Source: a virus. Taken from it: DNA of 62,337 bases. The notes under the pieces are model-generated. The model did no database searches. It saw only the letters and a program-made list of their open reading frames with translations, and was not told where the DNA came from. Below are positions 15,197-22,275 of this stretch, piece by piece. A program made the translations under genes and the position numbers. Each line of letters starts with the position of its first letter. Positions within the stretch are counted from its first letter, which is position 1. Location: IMG/VR virus record IMGVR_UViG_3300027985_000790, positions 1 to 62,337 of that record, one strand, 5' to 3'.

Positions 15197-15384
15197 CACA
15201 TCTCCTCCCGCTTGATCTTGAGAACGTCGGCGTAGATGCACTCTGCCATCACGGCTTGGGATTGAGTTGCATCTGTCTGCATCCGCAGCACCATCTGGTC
15301 ACGGTGCTGCTCGCAGATCATCACCTGGAAGAAGCTGCCACCGAAGGTGAGGTTGTAGACAACCAGAATCACTTGCAGTTCCAT
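15196..15384 (-). CDS. Small protein, unknown
   Basis: A 62-residue protein with a hydrophobic N-terminal half (MELQVILVVYNLTFGGSFFQ) and an amphipathic helical C-terminal half. GGGGAG precedes the ATG. It may associate with the membrane, but the hydrophobic run is short. It overlaps its neighbour by one base. Confidence 0.65.
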   Translation of the reverse strand: MELQVILVVYNLTFGGSFFQVMICEQHRDQMVLRMQTDATQSQAVMAECIYADVLKIKREEM

Positions 15385-15386
15385 GG

Positions 15387-16133
15387 CTACTCCCCCTTGG
15401 TCTTGTGCGGCACAGGAGCGTCCAGGCCTTCCGGCAGGACCAGGTAATACACCGGATAGGTGTACTCGTCGCTGTAGCCATTAGCTATGGCGTAGTCTCG
15501 CAGGACCAGGTGCTGCTCGATGGTGAAGTCGTCCGGGTGCTGGCTACCTACTTCCTCAATCAGGGGGCAGCCTTGGATAGCATCCAGGAAGTCTTGGGCG
15601 GTATCGAACGAGCAGGCAACCCACAGTTCGTAGCCGCACTTCCACTCAGTGCGCACACCGTAGCCCTTCTGGCGCATATCCCAGTAGCAGGCGGAGCGGA
15701 TGGATGCATCGTCCCAGGGCTGGCCGTCCTTCTTGATGCAGACCCGGCGGAGGTCGTCAATGGTTGCACCTGCAAACAGGAAGTCGATGATCTGTGCTTG
15801 CTTGCTGTTGGCACGAGCGGGGTAAGCGCGTTCATCAGCGGGGCAAGAGATGGAGCCTTTGCGGCGACCAGCGGTCTTTTCAGCGGTAGCCGGCTTGGCG
15901 GCCTTCTTAGCCTTACGCATAAAGACGACGGCGTGGTTGGCAACGTGTACTTGGTCGGCTTCGCTCAGCTCACCTTCCACCATGTCCAGGTAGACGACTA
16001 CTTGGAAGCGGTCATCGCCGTCCACCTTTACAGCTTCAATTTCGAAGTGGTCGAAAGCAGTAGCGGCGGACAAGCGGTCGGTATCACGTTCAGCGGCACG
16101 CTTGGCGGACTTGGTGTTGTTGTAAGTGGTCAT
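15387..16133 (-). CDS. Unknown protein with a winged-helix-like segment
   Basis: A 248-residue protein. The N-terminal ~80 residues are strand/helix mixed and acidic; a basic linker (KKAAKPATAEKTAGRRKGS) follows. Residues ~105-160 (KQAQIIDFLFAGATIDDLRR, then RSACYWDMRQKGYGVRTEW) look like a helix-turn-helix or winged helix of the kind found in phage genes. AGGAGACG precedes the ATG, and a promoter lies just upstream, so it leads the run down to 13790. It may be a regulator; this is inference. Confidence 0.7.
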   Translation of the reverse strand: MTTYNNTKSAKRAAERDTDRLSAATAFDHFEIEAVKVDGDDRFQVVVYLDMVEGELSEADQVHVANHAVVFMRKAKKAAKPATAEKTAGRRKGSISCPADERAYPARANSKQAQIIDFLFAGATIDDLRRVCIKKDGQPWDDASIRSACYWDMRQKGYGVRTEWKCGYELWVACSFDTAQDFLDAIQGCPLIEEVGSQHPDDFTIEQHLVLRDYAIANGYSDEYTYPVYYLVLPEGLDAPVPHKTKGE

Positions 16134-16172
16134 GATACGTCTCCTATTGACGTTGTTTGTTGGTACAATTTA

Positions 16173-16200
16173 ATTATGAATGATAACTGCCTTATTACAA
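16173..16200 (-). promoter_or_regulatory. Promoter TTGTAA-N16-CATAAT
   Basis: Minus-strand boxes 40 bases upstream of 16133, with the same 16-base spacing as its sister promoters. Confidence 0.6.
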
Positions 16201-16218
16201 CTTAGATTGCGAAAAATT

Positions 16219-16410
16219 TTAACCTCGCCTTTCGAGGACGTCCAGCAACTCCCATTGCTCCTCCTCCAGGCCGTTTATCTCCTGAGTAAGGTCGTAGAAT
16301 TCCTTGGGCAGGTCGTCAACGTCAAACTTGCGGTTGAACTCAACCTGGCGAGCATACAAGCCGGGCAGGGCTTTAACAATGTCACGAAGACGAGTAGCAT
16401 AGTTGTTCAC
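16219..16410 (-). CDS. Small acidic helical protein (GTG start)
   Basis: A 63-residue protein (NNYATRLRDIVKALPGLYAR, ending WELLDVLERRG), helical and likely coiled. The GTG at 16410 is preferred because AGGAGGTGCACC stands immediately upstream; the upstream in-frame ATG has no such site. A promoter with TTGCAA-N16-AATAAT precedes it. Function is unknown. Confidence 0.7.
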   Translation of the reverse strand: MNNYATRLRDIVKALPGLYARQVEFNRKFDVDDLPKEFYDLTQEINGLEEEQWELLDVLERRG

Positions 16411-16448
16411 GGTGCACCTCCTACTGGCGCGGTTCGTTCTACACATTT

Positions 16449-16476
16449 ATTATTGACGCTGCTAGCCGCCTTGCAA
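16449..16476 (-). promoter_or_regulatory. Promoter TTGCAA-N16-AATAAT
   Basis: Minus-strand boxes upstream of the GTG-start gene at 16410. The ATAACCGCTT motif lies about 95 bases further upstream (16572-16581). Confidence 0.55.
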
Positions 16477-16600
16477 CCTTATTTTGTTGATCTAGGTCAA
16501 AATCCTAATCATTTATAAACCACCTGCTTTGATGCGTTATATTGATAGTGAAGACAAGCGCTGCTCATTTGATAACCGCTTGCATTTGCAGATGATTCTT

Positions 16601-16633
16601 ATTCTCATTTGAGAATGATTCTCATTTGAGAAT
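16601..16633. repeat. Tandem ATTCTCATTTGAGAAT palindromes
   Basis: Two exact 16-bp palindromes in tandem with a one-base gap. Their junction forms a perfect 7-1-7 inverted repeat TGAGAATGATTCTCA (16610-16624), a variant of the Fur-like site at 8914. The layout suggests cooperative binding of dimers. It lies in the gap 16477-16697, which has no gene. Confidence 0.75.
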
Positions 16634-16640
16634 ACGTCTA

Positions 16641-16697
16641 ATTTTCAAAATCCCCGAGCGACATTTCCGTGATTTTCAAAATCCCCGAGCGACATTT
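16641..16697. repeat. Tandem TTTTCAAAA-CCCCGAGCGACATTT repeats, copies 2 and 3
   Basis: Copies at 16641-16666 and 16672-16697, immediately downstream of the stop of gene 16698-17090. A third copy overlaps the end of another leftward gene at 11276. There is no T-run, so this is not a standard terminator; function unknown. Confidence 0.75.
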
Positions 16698-17090
16698 TTA
16701 CAGATCGTAAACCAGACGCTTTATTTCTCGCACCAGATGTGCTTGGCCATAGGTCAGTATTTCGCTGTCGTCGTACTTGCCGCCTAATTTAATTCGCTTA
16801 CCTGCCGCCGCCCAGCCGTCTATTACGGCATGTAAGGCTTCGTGGTAAACCATTTCCTCGTCGTACTCGTCCAGAAGAAACAACACTATTGGGTGGTCAA
16901 ATTCCTCTACCATATCGCAGCCAGTCATCGCACCGCCGTCTGCCAGATGCTTAGAAATGGTGGCACCTGCTGCTTCCAGCTTGGCTAAGTTGCTGCAGGT
17001 GCTTCTGCAGGCCTCCAGAAACATGGGCAGCTCGCTCTCAACCACTACAGGTATCTTAAGGTCCAGCGGTTGCATAGTGATGGTAATCAT
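16698..17090 (-). CDS. HEALH-motif protein, possible zinc metallopeptidase
   Basis: A 130-residue protein with HEALH at about residues 83-87 (EMVYHEALHAVIDGW), the pattern of zincin active sites. No clear third zinc ligand is identified, and the protein is very short, so it may be a minimal or inactive zincin fold. The ATG at 17090 is preferred: it overlaps the upstream stop and follows GGGGGT. Neighbours are unknown proteins. Confidence 0.65.
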   Translation of the reverse strand: MITITMQPLDLKIPVVVESELPMFLEACRSTCSNLAKLEAAGATISKHLADGGAMTGCDMVEEFDHPIVLFLLDEYDEEMVYHEALHAVIDGWAAAGKRIKLGGKYDDSEILTYGQAHLVREIKRLVYDL

Positions 17091-17359
17091 ACTCGTACCC
17101 CCGCGAATGAGTTTACCCACACCTTACCCATCCCCTCAAGCTGTTCTGGACACTGGCAGAACCGCTGAGAGTTGAACTTCTTACCGTTTAAACGGATGTT
17201 AAATTCATGCCCCAAAGGAACTCGTGAGAACGTGGTCAGGGTAACAAGGAACTCAGGCTTGTGCGAGTGGAATCTACCTTCGAGCCAAAGCAGCTCCACG
17301 TCGTCGGGAAGGTCTACCTTAAGGGTGACGCCCGCGAATTTTACCTTATGCGTCCGCAT
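17087..17359 (-). CDS. Small protein, unknown
   Basis: A 90-residue beta-rich protein (MRTHKVKFAGVTLKVDLPDD). AGAGGAG precedes the ATG. A GTTTAAAC site lies in its coding region (17186-17193), encoding part of NIRLNGK. No family is recognised. Confidence 0.7.
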   Translation of the reverse strand: MRTHKVKFAGVTLKVDLPDDVELLWLEGRFHSHKPEFLVTLTTFSRVPLGHEFNIRLNGKKFNSQRFCQCPEQLEGMGKVWVNSFAGVRV

Positions 17360-17687
17360 AGTCCAACTCCTCTGTCAGCTTGTCGATGGCGAAGTGCAGC
17401 AGATCCAGCCGCATGGGGTTCGACCACAACGTCCTGCTGTCCATGGCAGTTTCAAACTCATCTTCACCTTCCACAGGATACCACTCATCGCCCGAGTGGT
17501 GGGGCCAGTCGGAAAACAAAACTCCCAGGTATGAGTAGCAGAGCTTAGCAGTTTCAGAACCTTCAGGTAAGCTGGCTTTGGCGTGGTCGCAGATACCATA
17601 GTAGACAGTATTATCTTTACCGTCTTGGTTCCCGTGCTTCTTTATCCGGATGAGAGCTTCCAGGATTTCGTGCTTAATGCTCAGCAT
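17346..17687 (-). CDS. Paralogous 'IKxHGP / LHFAID' family protein E
   Basis: A 113-residue member: ALIRIKKHGNQDGK, YYGICDHAK, then DWPHHSGDEWYPVEGEDE and LWSNPMRLDLLHFAIDKL. It carries both the LHFAID end and the GIC plus SGxxxYPV centre, so it links the two branches of the paralog family. GAGGAGC precedes the ATG. Confidence 0.8.
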   Translation of the reverse strand: MLSIKHEILEALIRIKKHGNQDGKDNTVYYGICDHAKASLPEGSETAKLCYSYLGVLFSDWPHHSGDEWYPVEGEDEFETAMDSRTLWSNPMRLDLLHFAIDKLTEELDYADA

Positions 17688-17973
17688 AGTCCAGCTCCTC
17701 GGTCAAGGTGTCAATCATGTAGTGGAGCAGATGCAGCCGGTCGCAGCAGCTCCAAGGTTCCAGCTCGTCGCCCTCCACGGGGAAGTAGTCATCACCCGTG
17801 AAGTGCTCCCAGCTGCGGTACAAGTCAACCAGCACCCGCTGGAAGGCATTAAGGCCCTGTCTACGGATGTGTGGTGGCATCAAGTACAGTACATTGTGGC
17901 AGATGCCATCTGCTCTAAGCAGCGGGCCTTCCCGCTTGATGCGGAGCAGGGCTTCTAGCACCAGGCGCTTCAC
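17674..17973 (-). CDS. Paralogous 'IKxHGP / LHFAID' family protein F (GTG start)
   Basis: A 99-residue member: ALLRIKREGPLLRADGICHN, then WEHFTGDDYFPVEGDE and RLHLLHYMIDTLTEELDY. The start is GTG overlapping the upstream stop (GTGA), with only a weak GGGTGG site, so translation is probably coupled. Like protein E it holds features of both branches. Confidence 0.75.
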   Translation of the reverse strand: MKRLVLEALLRIKREGPLLRADGICHNVLYLMPPHIRRQGLNAFQRVLVDLYRSWEHFTGDDYFPVEGDELEPWSCCDRLHLLHYMIDTLTEELDYAEH

Positions 17974-18455
17974 TTTACCACCCGCATAGGCGCAACGTAG
18001 CGGAAGACATCCACTTGCTCGCCAAAATCCACCACGTAAGGGTAGCGGGACTTCATCTCCGTGCCAACATATACGCCTACCTTACCTGTGTTGCCGTCCA
18101 TCCAGCACTGAGAGTCGTCCAGCGGCAACGCAATGACCTTCTCACCCCACCACATCTCCCGCATGGGCAGCACGATTAGTGCATCCTGCTTTTCAAGGTC
18201 TACATGGATCCGCTTGCTGTTGGCTGCCATCACGGCGGGCCCTTCTTTGACTACGCGGTACAGCTCGTGGTCAATAAGAAGTATGTCGCCCAGAGCCAGC
18301 TCCATGCTGTGCAGCGGTATGTAGTAGACGCACTCCCGCTTATAGTCAAGAGTGCCGCCGTACTTCTCAGCCTGCTCCTGCATCTGTGCTTGGACGCCTT
18401 GAGCACGTCCCAGCATGTAAAGAGCGGTGAGTATCTGGCTGGTAATCAGTTGCAT
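17970..18455 (-). CDS. Unknown 161-residue protein
   Basis: Starts MQLITSQILTALYMLGRAQG (helical), followed by a beta-rich centre (YYIPLHSMELALGDILLID) and a C-terminal half with WW and several Met. GAGGAGTAG precedes the ATG. No motif recognised. It sits in a tightly overlapping run with the paralog family genes. Confidence 0.7.
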   Translation of the reverse strand: MQLITSQILTALYMLGRAQGVQAQMQEQAEKYGGTLDYKRECVYYIPLHSMELALGDILLIDHELYRVVKEGPAVMAANSKRIHVDLEKQDALIVLPMREMWWGEKVIALPLDDSQCWMDGNTGKVGVYVGTEMKSRYPYVVDFGEQVDVFRYVAPMRVVK

Positions 18456-18458
18456 GAT

Positions 18459-18713
18459 CTACTCCTCGTATTCCGCGGCAGCAGCAATCTGCGCCATGAA
18501 GTCAACCTTGGCGAACTCCAAGGCACCTACTGCCAGGATAGGCTGGTTGAAGTTGGCCGCACAAGACGAGCAGGTCCTATCCGTGCCCAGAACCACGACC
18601 ACCATGTTAGCAATCAAGCCATCCGCTTCTTGCTGAGCAAGCTGCTCAATCAGTTCCTTAACACCTTCGCCTGATTCCTGCTTGCCGAATTCTACTTGCC
18701 GAATACCCATCAT
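18459..18713 (-). CDS. Small protein with CSSC motif, unknown
   Basis: An 84-residue protein (MMGIRQVEFGKQESGEG). The centre holds MVVVVLGTDRTCSSCAANF, with Cys spaced CxxC. The ATG at 18713 overlaps the upstream stop and follows AGGAGCAGA. The CxxC could bind metal or be redox active; this is not supported further. Confidence 0.65.
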   Translation of the reverse strand: MMGIRQVEFGKQESGEGVKELIEQLAQQEADGLIANMVVVVLGTDRTCSSCAANFNQPILAVGALEFAKVDFMAQIAAAAEYEE

Positions 18714-18928
18714 TCTGCTCCTGTCCACTCGTCCAATTCCTTCACCAGCATCTTAGCCAGTGCTCTCTTGGACAACACTTGAGAGTGCAGCGCGTATCCA
18801 GTCAGCTGCCGCAGCAGCGACGAGCCAAACGGGGCAGCGCTGTCAGCTGCTTCAATTATCCCTACGCCAGAACGGCCTTGTGCTATCTCTTGCACAGCGT
18901 CCCGCACAGCTCGGATTCGCTCATCCAT
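18710..18928 (-). CDS. Small helical protein, unknown
   Basis: A 72-residue protein (MDERIRAVRDAVQEIAQGRS), helical, ending DEWTGAE. GGAGGATGAGCG precedes the ATG. It overlaps both neighbours by a few bases, as expected for a member of a coupled operon. Confidence 0.7.
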   Translation of the reverse strand: MDERIRAVRDAVQEIAQGRSGVGIIEAADSAAPFGSSLLRQLTGYALHSQVLSKRALAKMLVKELDEWTGAE

Positions 18929-19235
18929 CGCTCATCCTCCATTCTTCCATTCGCCGTGCCATGTGTCCTGCCAGCTCTCGGCGCTTCTCACCATACTCTC
19001 CCACGTAGAGGTTAGGCGTGGCCATGTACCAAGCTCCTGGATGTCCGCCGTCCGGAGACGGAATGGGAAACTGGTTGTCACCTGAGAAGTGCTCCCAGGT
19101 CTCCCACAAGTACGGACCGGTCCTTACACCGAATCCACTGAGGTAGTAACACAATCCAAAACCTGGGTGAGCAGGCGTCACCCCAGCAGCCACGTCCTTA
19201 AGGAAGGTGATGGCCCCTATTATGTTGCGAGACAT
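18921..19235 (-). CDS. Paralogous 'YEGEYGxLRRDLA' family protein H
   Basis: A 104-residue member: GFGLCYYLSG, WEHFSGDNQFPIPSPDGG, then LYVGEYGEKRRELAGH. The ATG at 19235 is chosen because CGGGAGGA is seven bases upstream; a nearer ATG at 19241 abuts the ribosome site. It directly follows the double-domain protein 19235-19858. Confidence 0.8.
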   Translation of the reverse strand: MSRNIIGAITFLKDVAAGVTPAHPGFGLCYYLSGFGVRTGPYLWETWEHFSGDNQFPIPSPDGGHPGAWYMATPNLYVGEYGEKRRELAGHMARRMEEWRMSDG

Positions 19236-19858
19236 TACCATTCCTCCCGATGCTTGAGCAAGTGGAAAGCCAGGTCCCGGCGCAGCATGCCATACTTGCC
19301 TTCGTAGAAAGTCTTGCTCTGCCACGCGGCGTTCCAGCGTTCACCCGGACTTCCGCCTTCCGGATCGGGTATCGGGTAGGCCCAATTCCCCGTGAAGAAT
19401 TCCCAGCTTCTAGCGACATCAAACAGATCCACGTACTTACCGCACAGTTCCAGCGCGTAGCAGAGGGCGTTCCGAGGCGTCCTGATGCCCAGAGCAATGT
19501 CCAGCAGCAGCTCCAGCTGGTCCCGCTTTACGCCGGAGAAGCCTTCCAGTACGAAGGAATATTGCTCCTTGAGCTCTTCCTGGCGCAGCTTCTTGTAGAG
19601 GAAGTAGGCCAGGTCTCGGCGAAGCATACCGTACTTGCCTTCGTAGAGGTTGTTCAAGACCTGGTAGATAATGTTAGGTCCGCCGCCCTCCGGGTCCGGC
19701 ACGGGATAGTGAGTACTACCGGAATAGAACTCCCACTCACGAAACCAGCGTCTAAGCGACAGTTTCTTAATGCCACTTCTATTGACGTGGAAGCAGAGGC
19801 CTGCATTAGCCCGCTGCGGCACGAAACCCCTGGCGATACGATAGAGGATGTTAGTCAT
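19235..19858 (-). CDS. Paralogous family protein I with two tandem domains
   Basis: A 207-residue protein that carries the ~100-residue unit twice. Copy 1 has WEFYSGSTHYPVPDPEGGGP and LYEGKYGMLRRDLAYFL; copy 2 has WEFFTGNWAYPIPDPEGGSP and FYEGKYGMLRRDLAFHLL. Such an internal duplication fits a recent tandem fusion of two family genes. AGGAG precedes the ATG. No enzyme motif is visible; the conserved W, SG and PxPDPEGG segments suggest a small structured domain. Confidence 0.85.
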   Translation of the reverse strand: MTNILYRIARGFVPQRANAGLCFHVNRSGIKKLSLRRWFREWEFYSGSTHYPVPDPEGGGPNIIYQVLNNLYEGKYGMLRRDLAYFLYKKLRQEELKEQYSFVLEGFSGVKRDQLELLLDIALGIRTPRNALCYALELCGKYVDLFDVARSWEFFTGNWAYPIPDPEGGSPGERWNAAWQSKTFYEGKYGMLRRDLAFHLLKHREEW

Positions 19859-20072
19859 TCATCAGCTCCTGGATCTGGTTGAAGAGGGCGGAAACCTGCT
19901 CGTCGCTGAGGTCAGGATCTTGGAGCTTCTTACGCAGCTCGGCGACCTCGTGAGCGTTGGCTATCTTCTCCGCTACGTTGGTGCCTTGCCCCATGTAGTG
20001 CTCGCAAGTGGAAAGGTGCATTGCCATACCGAAAGAGGCGATAGCAGTGCAGGTCAGCAGAATCTTAAGCAC
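19851..20072 (-). CDS. Small protein with N-terminal membrane segment (GTG start)
   Basis: A 73-residue protein: a hydrophobic N-terminus (LKILLTCTAIASFGMAMHLS), then a helical, charged C-terminal half (VAELRKKLQDPDLSDEQVS). It may be a membrane-anchored or exported peptide; a Cys at residue 8 is not in a clear lipobox. Start GTG after CGGAGATAAATC. A TATAAT box lies about 30 bases upstream. Confidence 0.65.
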   Translation of the reverse strand: MLKILLTCTAIASFGMAMHLSTCEHYMGQGTNVAEKIANAHEVAELRKKLQDPDLSDEQVSALFNQIQELMND

Positions 20073-20132
20073 GATTTATCTCCGTTATTGGTGATAACTT
20101 AATTATACACGCCACAAGCGAGCACGACGAAC

Positions 20133-20741
20133 TTACTTGGGTGTCGGCAGCTTGAGCAGGCGGTTCAGGTCTGCCACGTTGAGGGCGGGCAGCTGCTTCT
20201 TGACTTCTTCCTTGGGCAGCAGCTCGGCAGCTTCCGGCCATTCTTTGAGCAGGCGCTCAACCGTGGTGAAGGAAGAGGTGCTGGCCATTACCGTATCGTA
20301 GACGTCCCGCTGCTGAGCCTTGAGCTCCTGAATCTTGTTGATACTTGCTTCCCAGATGCTGAACAAAGGAGAGCCCACATCCACCGGAAGATAGTGGTCG
20401 CAGAACAAGCGGACATCATCGTCCGACGAAGGAACACGGCGGACATCGTCCCACCCAATATCGCCGGTAGTGAGGTGGACGTAATGGTAGTTACCTTGGA
20501 TCTTCAGCTGGACGTAGCGGTTCGGCTGGGGGAACGAAACCATCATACTACCAGGGAGCTTCTTGTTAAGAGCACTCATGGTTTTGTGGATGCCCATGAG
20601 TTCGTCGTAGTTGGCTACTTTGTAAGTGCTTACAACGCACTCAGCCAGCTGCTTCTTGATGGCTACAATGGTGTCTCCCAGCTTGAGGTTCCGTACCGCC
20701 TGGGCGGCCATGTGCTCACGGGTTCTTTTCAGCAGTTTCAT
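20133..20741 (-). CDS. Nmad5-like protein (nucleotide modification associated), tentative
   Basis: A 202-residue protein starting MKLLKRTREHMAAQAVRN, with an all-helical N-terminal half and ending TTVERLLKEWPEAAELLP. This overall layout and the closing WPEaaeLLP pattern resemble phage Nmad5 proteins (nucleotide modification associated domain 5), which co-occur with modified phage DNA. If correct, it fits the 7-deazaguanine system 10 kb away, but no biochemical role is known. AGGAGACG precedes the ATG at 20741. Confidence 0.4.
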   Translation of the reverse strand: MKLLKRTREHMAAQAVRNLKLGDTIVAIKKQLAECVVSTYKVANYDELMGIHKTMSALNKKLPGSMMVSFPQPNRYVQLKIQGNYHYVHLTTGDIGWDDVRRVPSSDDDVRLFCDHYLPVDVGSPLFSIWEASINKIQELKAQQRDVYDTVMASTSSFTTVERLLKEWPEAAELLPKEEVKKQLPALNVADLNRLLKLPTPK

Positions 20742-21169
20742 TCTGCGTCTCCTAAGATTTTGGAGTTTCCAGGTATGCGGTACTCGAATACAAAGCACTC
20801 GAGATCGTCCGCAGTGTAGAAGCGTTTGCCTTCGTTGCCATTCTGCGGGTCATAGAGAATTGGGTTTCCCACCCGGCGGTAGTCAAACAGAACGTAGTGC
20901 AGGTACCGCTCCAGGTTCAGAGACGGAACAGCGCCCAGGTAGACATTGCCCCATTCTGCATACTGGTCCTTGACGCCCAAGCAGAAGAAGTCCTTGCCTT
21001 CTTCAAAGCCCGAGACTTCCAGGTAATCGTGCACTTCCACCTTGTGGGCGAAGTAAAGGTTGTGGAACTCGTCTATCACCTCCTGAACCGGACGGCCCAG
21101 GAGCATGGCCAGACTGGTGCTCACACAGGTATCCTGAGTGGGCTGCTGCTGCTGAATGAAGGTTCTCAT
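20738..21169 (-). CDS. Putative C39-like papain-fold peptidase
   Basis: A 143-residue protein whose start QQQPTQDTCVSTSLAMLLG matches the Q-x2-C motif of C39-type peptidases (Cys15, Gln12). A matching histidine is His91 in YLHYVLFDY, and the third residue is likely Asp107 in ILYDPQNG. A short C39-like fold in a phage could act as a protease or protease-derived domain; no partner is visible. It overlaps 20133-20741 and 21166-21393 by a few bases. Confidence 0.65.
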   Translation of the reverse strand: MRTFIQQQQPTQDTCVSTSLAMLLGRPVQEVIDEFHNLYFAHKVEVHDYLEVSGFEEGKDFFCLGVKDQYAEWGNVYLGAVPSLNLERYLHYVLFDYRRVGNPILYDPQNGNEGKRFYTADDLECFVFEYRIPGNSKILGDAE

Positions 21170-21393
21170 TCGATGTTCTCCAGGTTTTGCAGGGAGTCTT
21201 CCAGCGAGCAGATGGCTTCATCCAGGTAGGAGACGTTCTGCTCCATGGAGCAGCCACGCTCTGCCGCTTGCAAGCCTTCCGGCAAATTGTCGTAGGCTTC
21301 CTGCTCGTCGTCCATGGCAGTACTGAGAAGTTCCTGAGCCTGCCCAATAAGGTTCCGGGCTTCTTCTATCACCTTCCGGCGTTGCTGGTTCAT
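21166..21393 (-). CDS. Small conserved helical phage protein
   Basis: A 75-residue, fully helical, acidic protein: MNQQRRKVIEEARNLIGQAQ, EEQEAYDNLP-like centre, and a C-terminal LDEAICSLEDSLQNLE. Such 'EQEAYDNLPE' small proteins recur in phages. GAGGAG-like AGGAGAACGCAA precedes the ATG at 21393. A GTTTAAAC site (21408-21415) lies in its leader. Confidence 0.75.
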   Translation of the reverse strand: MNQQRRKVIEEARNLIGQAQELLSTAMDDEQEAYDNLPEGLQAAERGCSMEQNVSYLDEAICSLEDSLQNLENIE

Positions 21394-21430
21394 TTGCGTT
21401 CTCCTGTGTTTAAACGCTACCACAAAGAGA

Positions 21431-21532
21431 GCCGCCCTGCTCGGAGTCGAACCGAGGACCTTCCCTACCAGTCTGCCATTGCTCGAGATAGCAAGTCGGT
21501 CTGGCTGATCTCACCACTGATCTACAGGGCGG
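21431..21532 (-). tRNA. tRNA-like element with enlarged anticodon arm
   Basis: On the minus strand the acceptor (CGCCCTG/CAGGGCG), D arm (TA GATC AGTGGTGA GATC A) and T arm (CTCGG TTCGACT CCGAG) are all canonical. The central part between D and T arms is ~50 nt instead of ~23. It forms an outer GCCAG/CTGGT stem and an inner TTGC/GCAA hairpin with loop TATCTCGA, with no normal 7-nt anticodon loop. No CCA is encoded. It may be a tRNA with an insertion, a pseudo-tRNA or a tRNA mimic. It is unlike any standard isotype, so no amino acid is assigned. Confidence 0.45.
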
Positions 21533-21599
21533 TTGTCTTTGTGTCCTGGCCTTTTTCCTCGCCAGGGCGGAGGGTTGAGGTTGCTTTCTAGATCATCTA

Positions 21600-21755
21600 T
21601 TAGGAATTAAGGTTTACCCAGGGCCCATAACCCTGTGCCGTGACGGCGGGCGAACCAGTCCAGATTGTAACGAAGCTGGGTCTGAGGGCTTCGTTACGGT
21701 ACGTGCTGTCCACTCCCGTTATGAGGATGAGCAGCCAGAAAAGTAGTAGAATCAC
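21600..21755 (-). CDS. Small secreted or membrane protein (GTG start)
   Basis: A 51-residue protein (MILLLFWLLILITGVDSTYR...) with an N-terminal hydrophobic segment like a signal or membrane anchor, and a Gly/Pro-rich C-terminus. The GTG at 21755 follows AGGAGG; the nearby ATG is in frame with an immediate stop. It is led by the TTGCAG-N16-TATATT promoter. Confidence 0.5.
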   Translation of the reverse strand: MILLLFWLLILITGVDSTYRNEALRPSFVTIWTGSPAVTAQGYGPWVNLNS

Positions 21756-21810
21756 ATACTGCCTCCTATGTCCTGTTGACTGTTTAATAAATCACTTATC
21801 GTGCTATTTA

Positions 21811-21838
21811 AATATAACACAGTTATAAGCTGCTGCAA
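21811..21838 (-). promoter_or_regulatory. Promoter TTGCAG-N16-TATATT
   Basis: Minus-strand boxes placed inside the 3' end of the nuclease gene 21823-22275 and its downstream gap. It would drive the small gene at 21755 and the tRNA-like element. Confidence 0.6.
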
Positions 21839-22275
21839 CGACACTCAAGGAGAAGTCCTTTAACGTGCGCTACCAGATCTTTGGCAGATGCAAAGGACAG
21901 ACACTTCAGTAAGGACTCCTTGCTCATCCCATTGTAGAGGAAGTCAAAGTTGGGACCTACCCACAGGAACCAACGGCCATCACGGACGCGGCACCAGAGG
22001 AAGGTTTGCCCACCTGCCAGCTGGCGCTTCTCAAGCCAGCGAGCTTGGTATACCAGGCGCTCGTCGTCCTTGGGTCCAAAGCGCACTATTGAAGACGCTC
22101 GGACAGGAAGATCCTTGATGAACTTACCTTCCATCCAGAACTCGACGCCTGACCAGCAGGCATTGAGGTCCGGTATACCTGAGGTGAGCTTGTCTTCAAT
22201 CCGCTGCATATCAATGCCCGGCATCAGAAGCTTGAGGTTCTTCCGCATTGTTGCGGTTGCGCTGTTCTCAGCCAT
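21823..22275 (-). CDS. PD-(D/E)XK / VRR-NUC-like nuclease
   Basis: A 150-residue protein with the active-site layout of VRR-type nucleases: Glu27 in MQRIEDKL, Asp36 in GIPDL, then Glu49 and Lys51 in WMEGK, followed by YQARWLEKRQLAGG. The GIPDL plus ExK pattern is a good match for this superfamily, which includes Holliday-junction resolvases. It may process phage DNA during replication or recombination. GGAGGCAC precedes the ATG. Confidence 0.75.
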   Translation of the reverse strand: MAENSATATMRKNLKLLMPGIDMQRIEDKLTSGIPDLNACWSGVEFWMEGKFIKDLPVRASSIVRFGPKDDERLVYQARWLEKRQLAGGQTFLWCRVRDGRWFLWVGPNFDFLYNGMSKESLLKCLSFASAKDLVAHVKGLLLECRCSSL

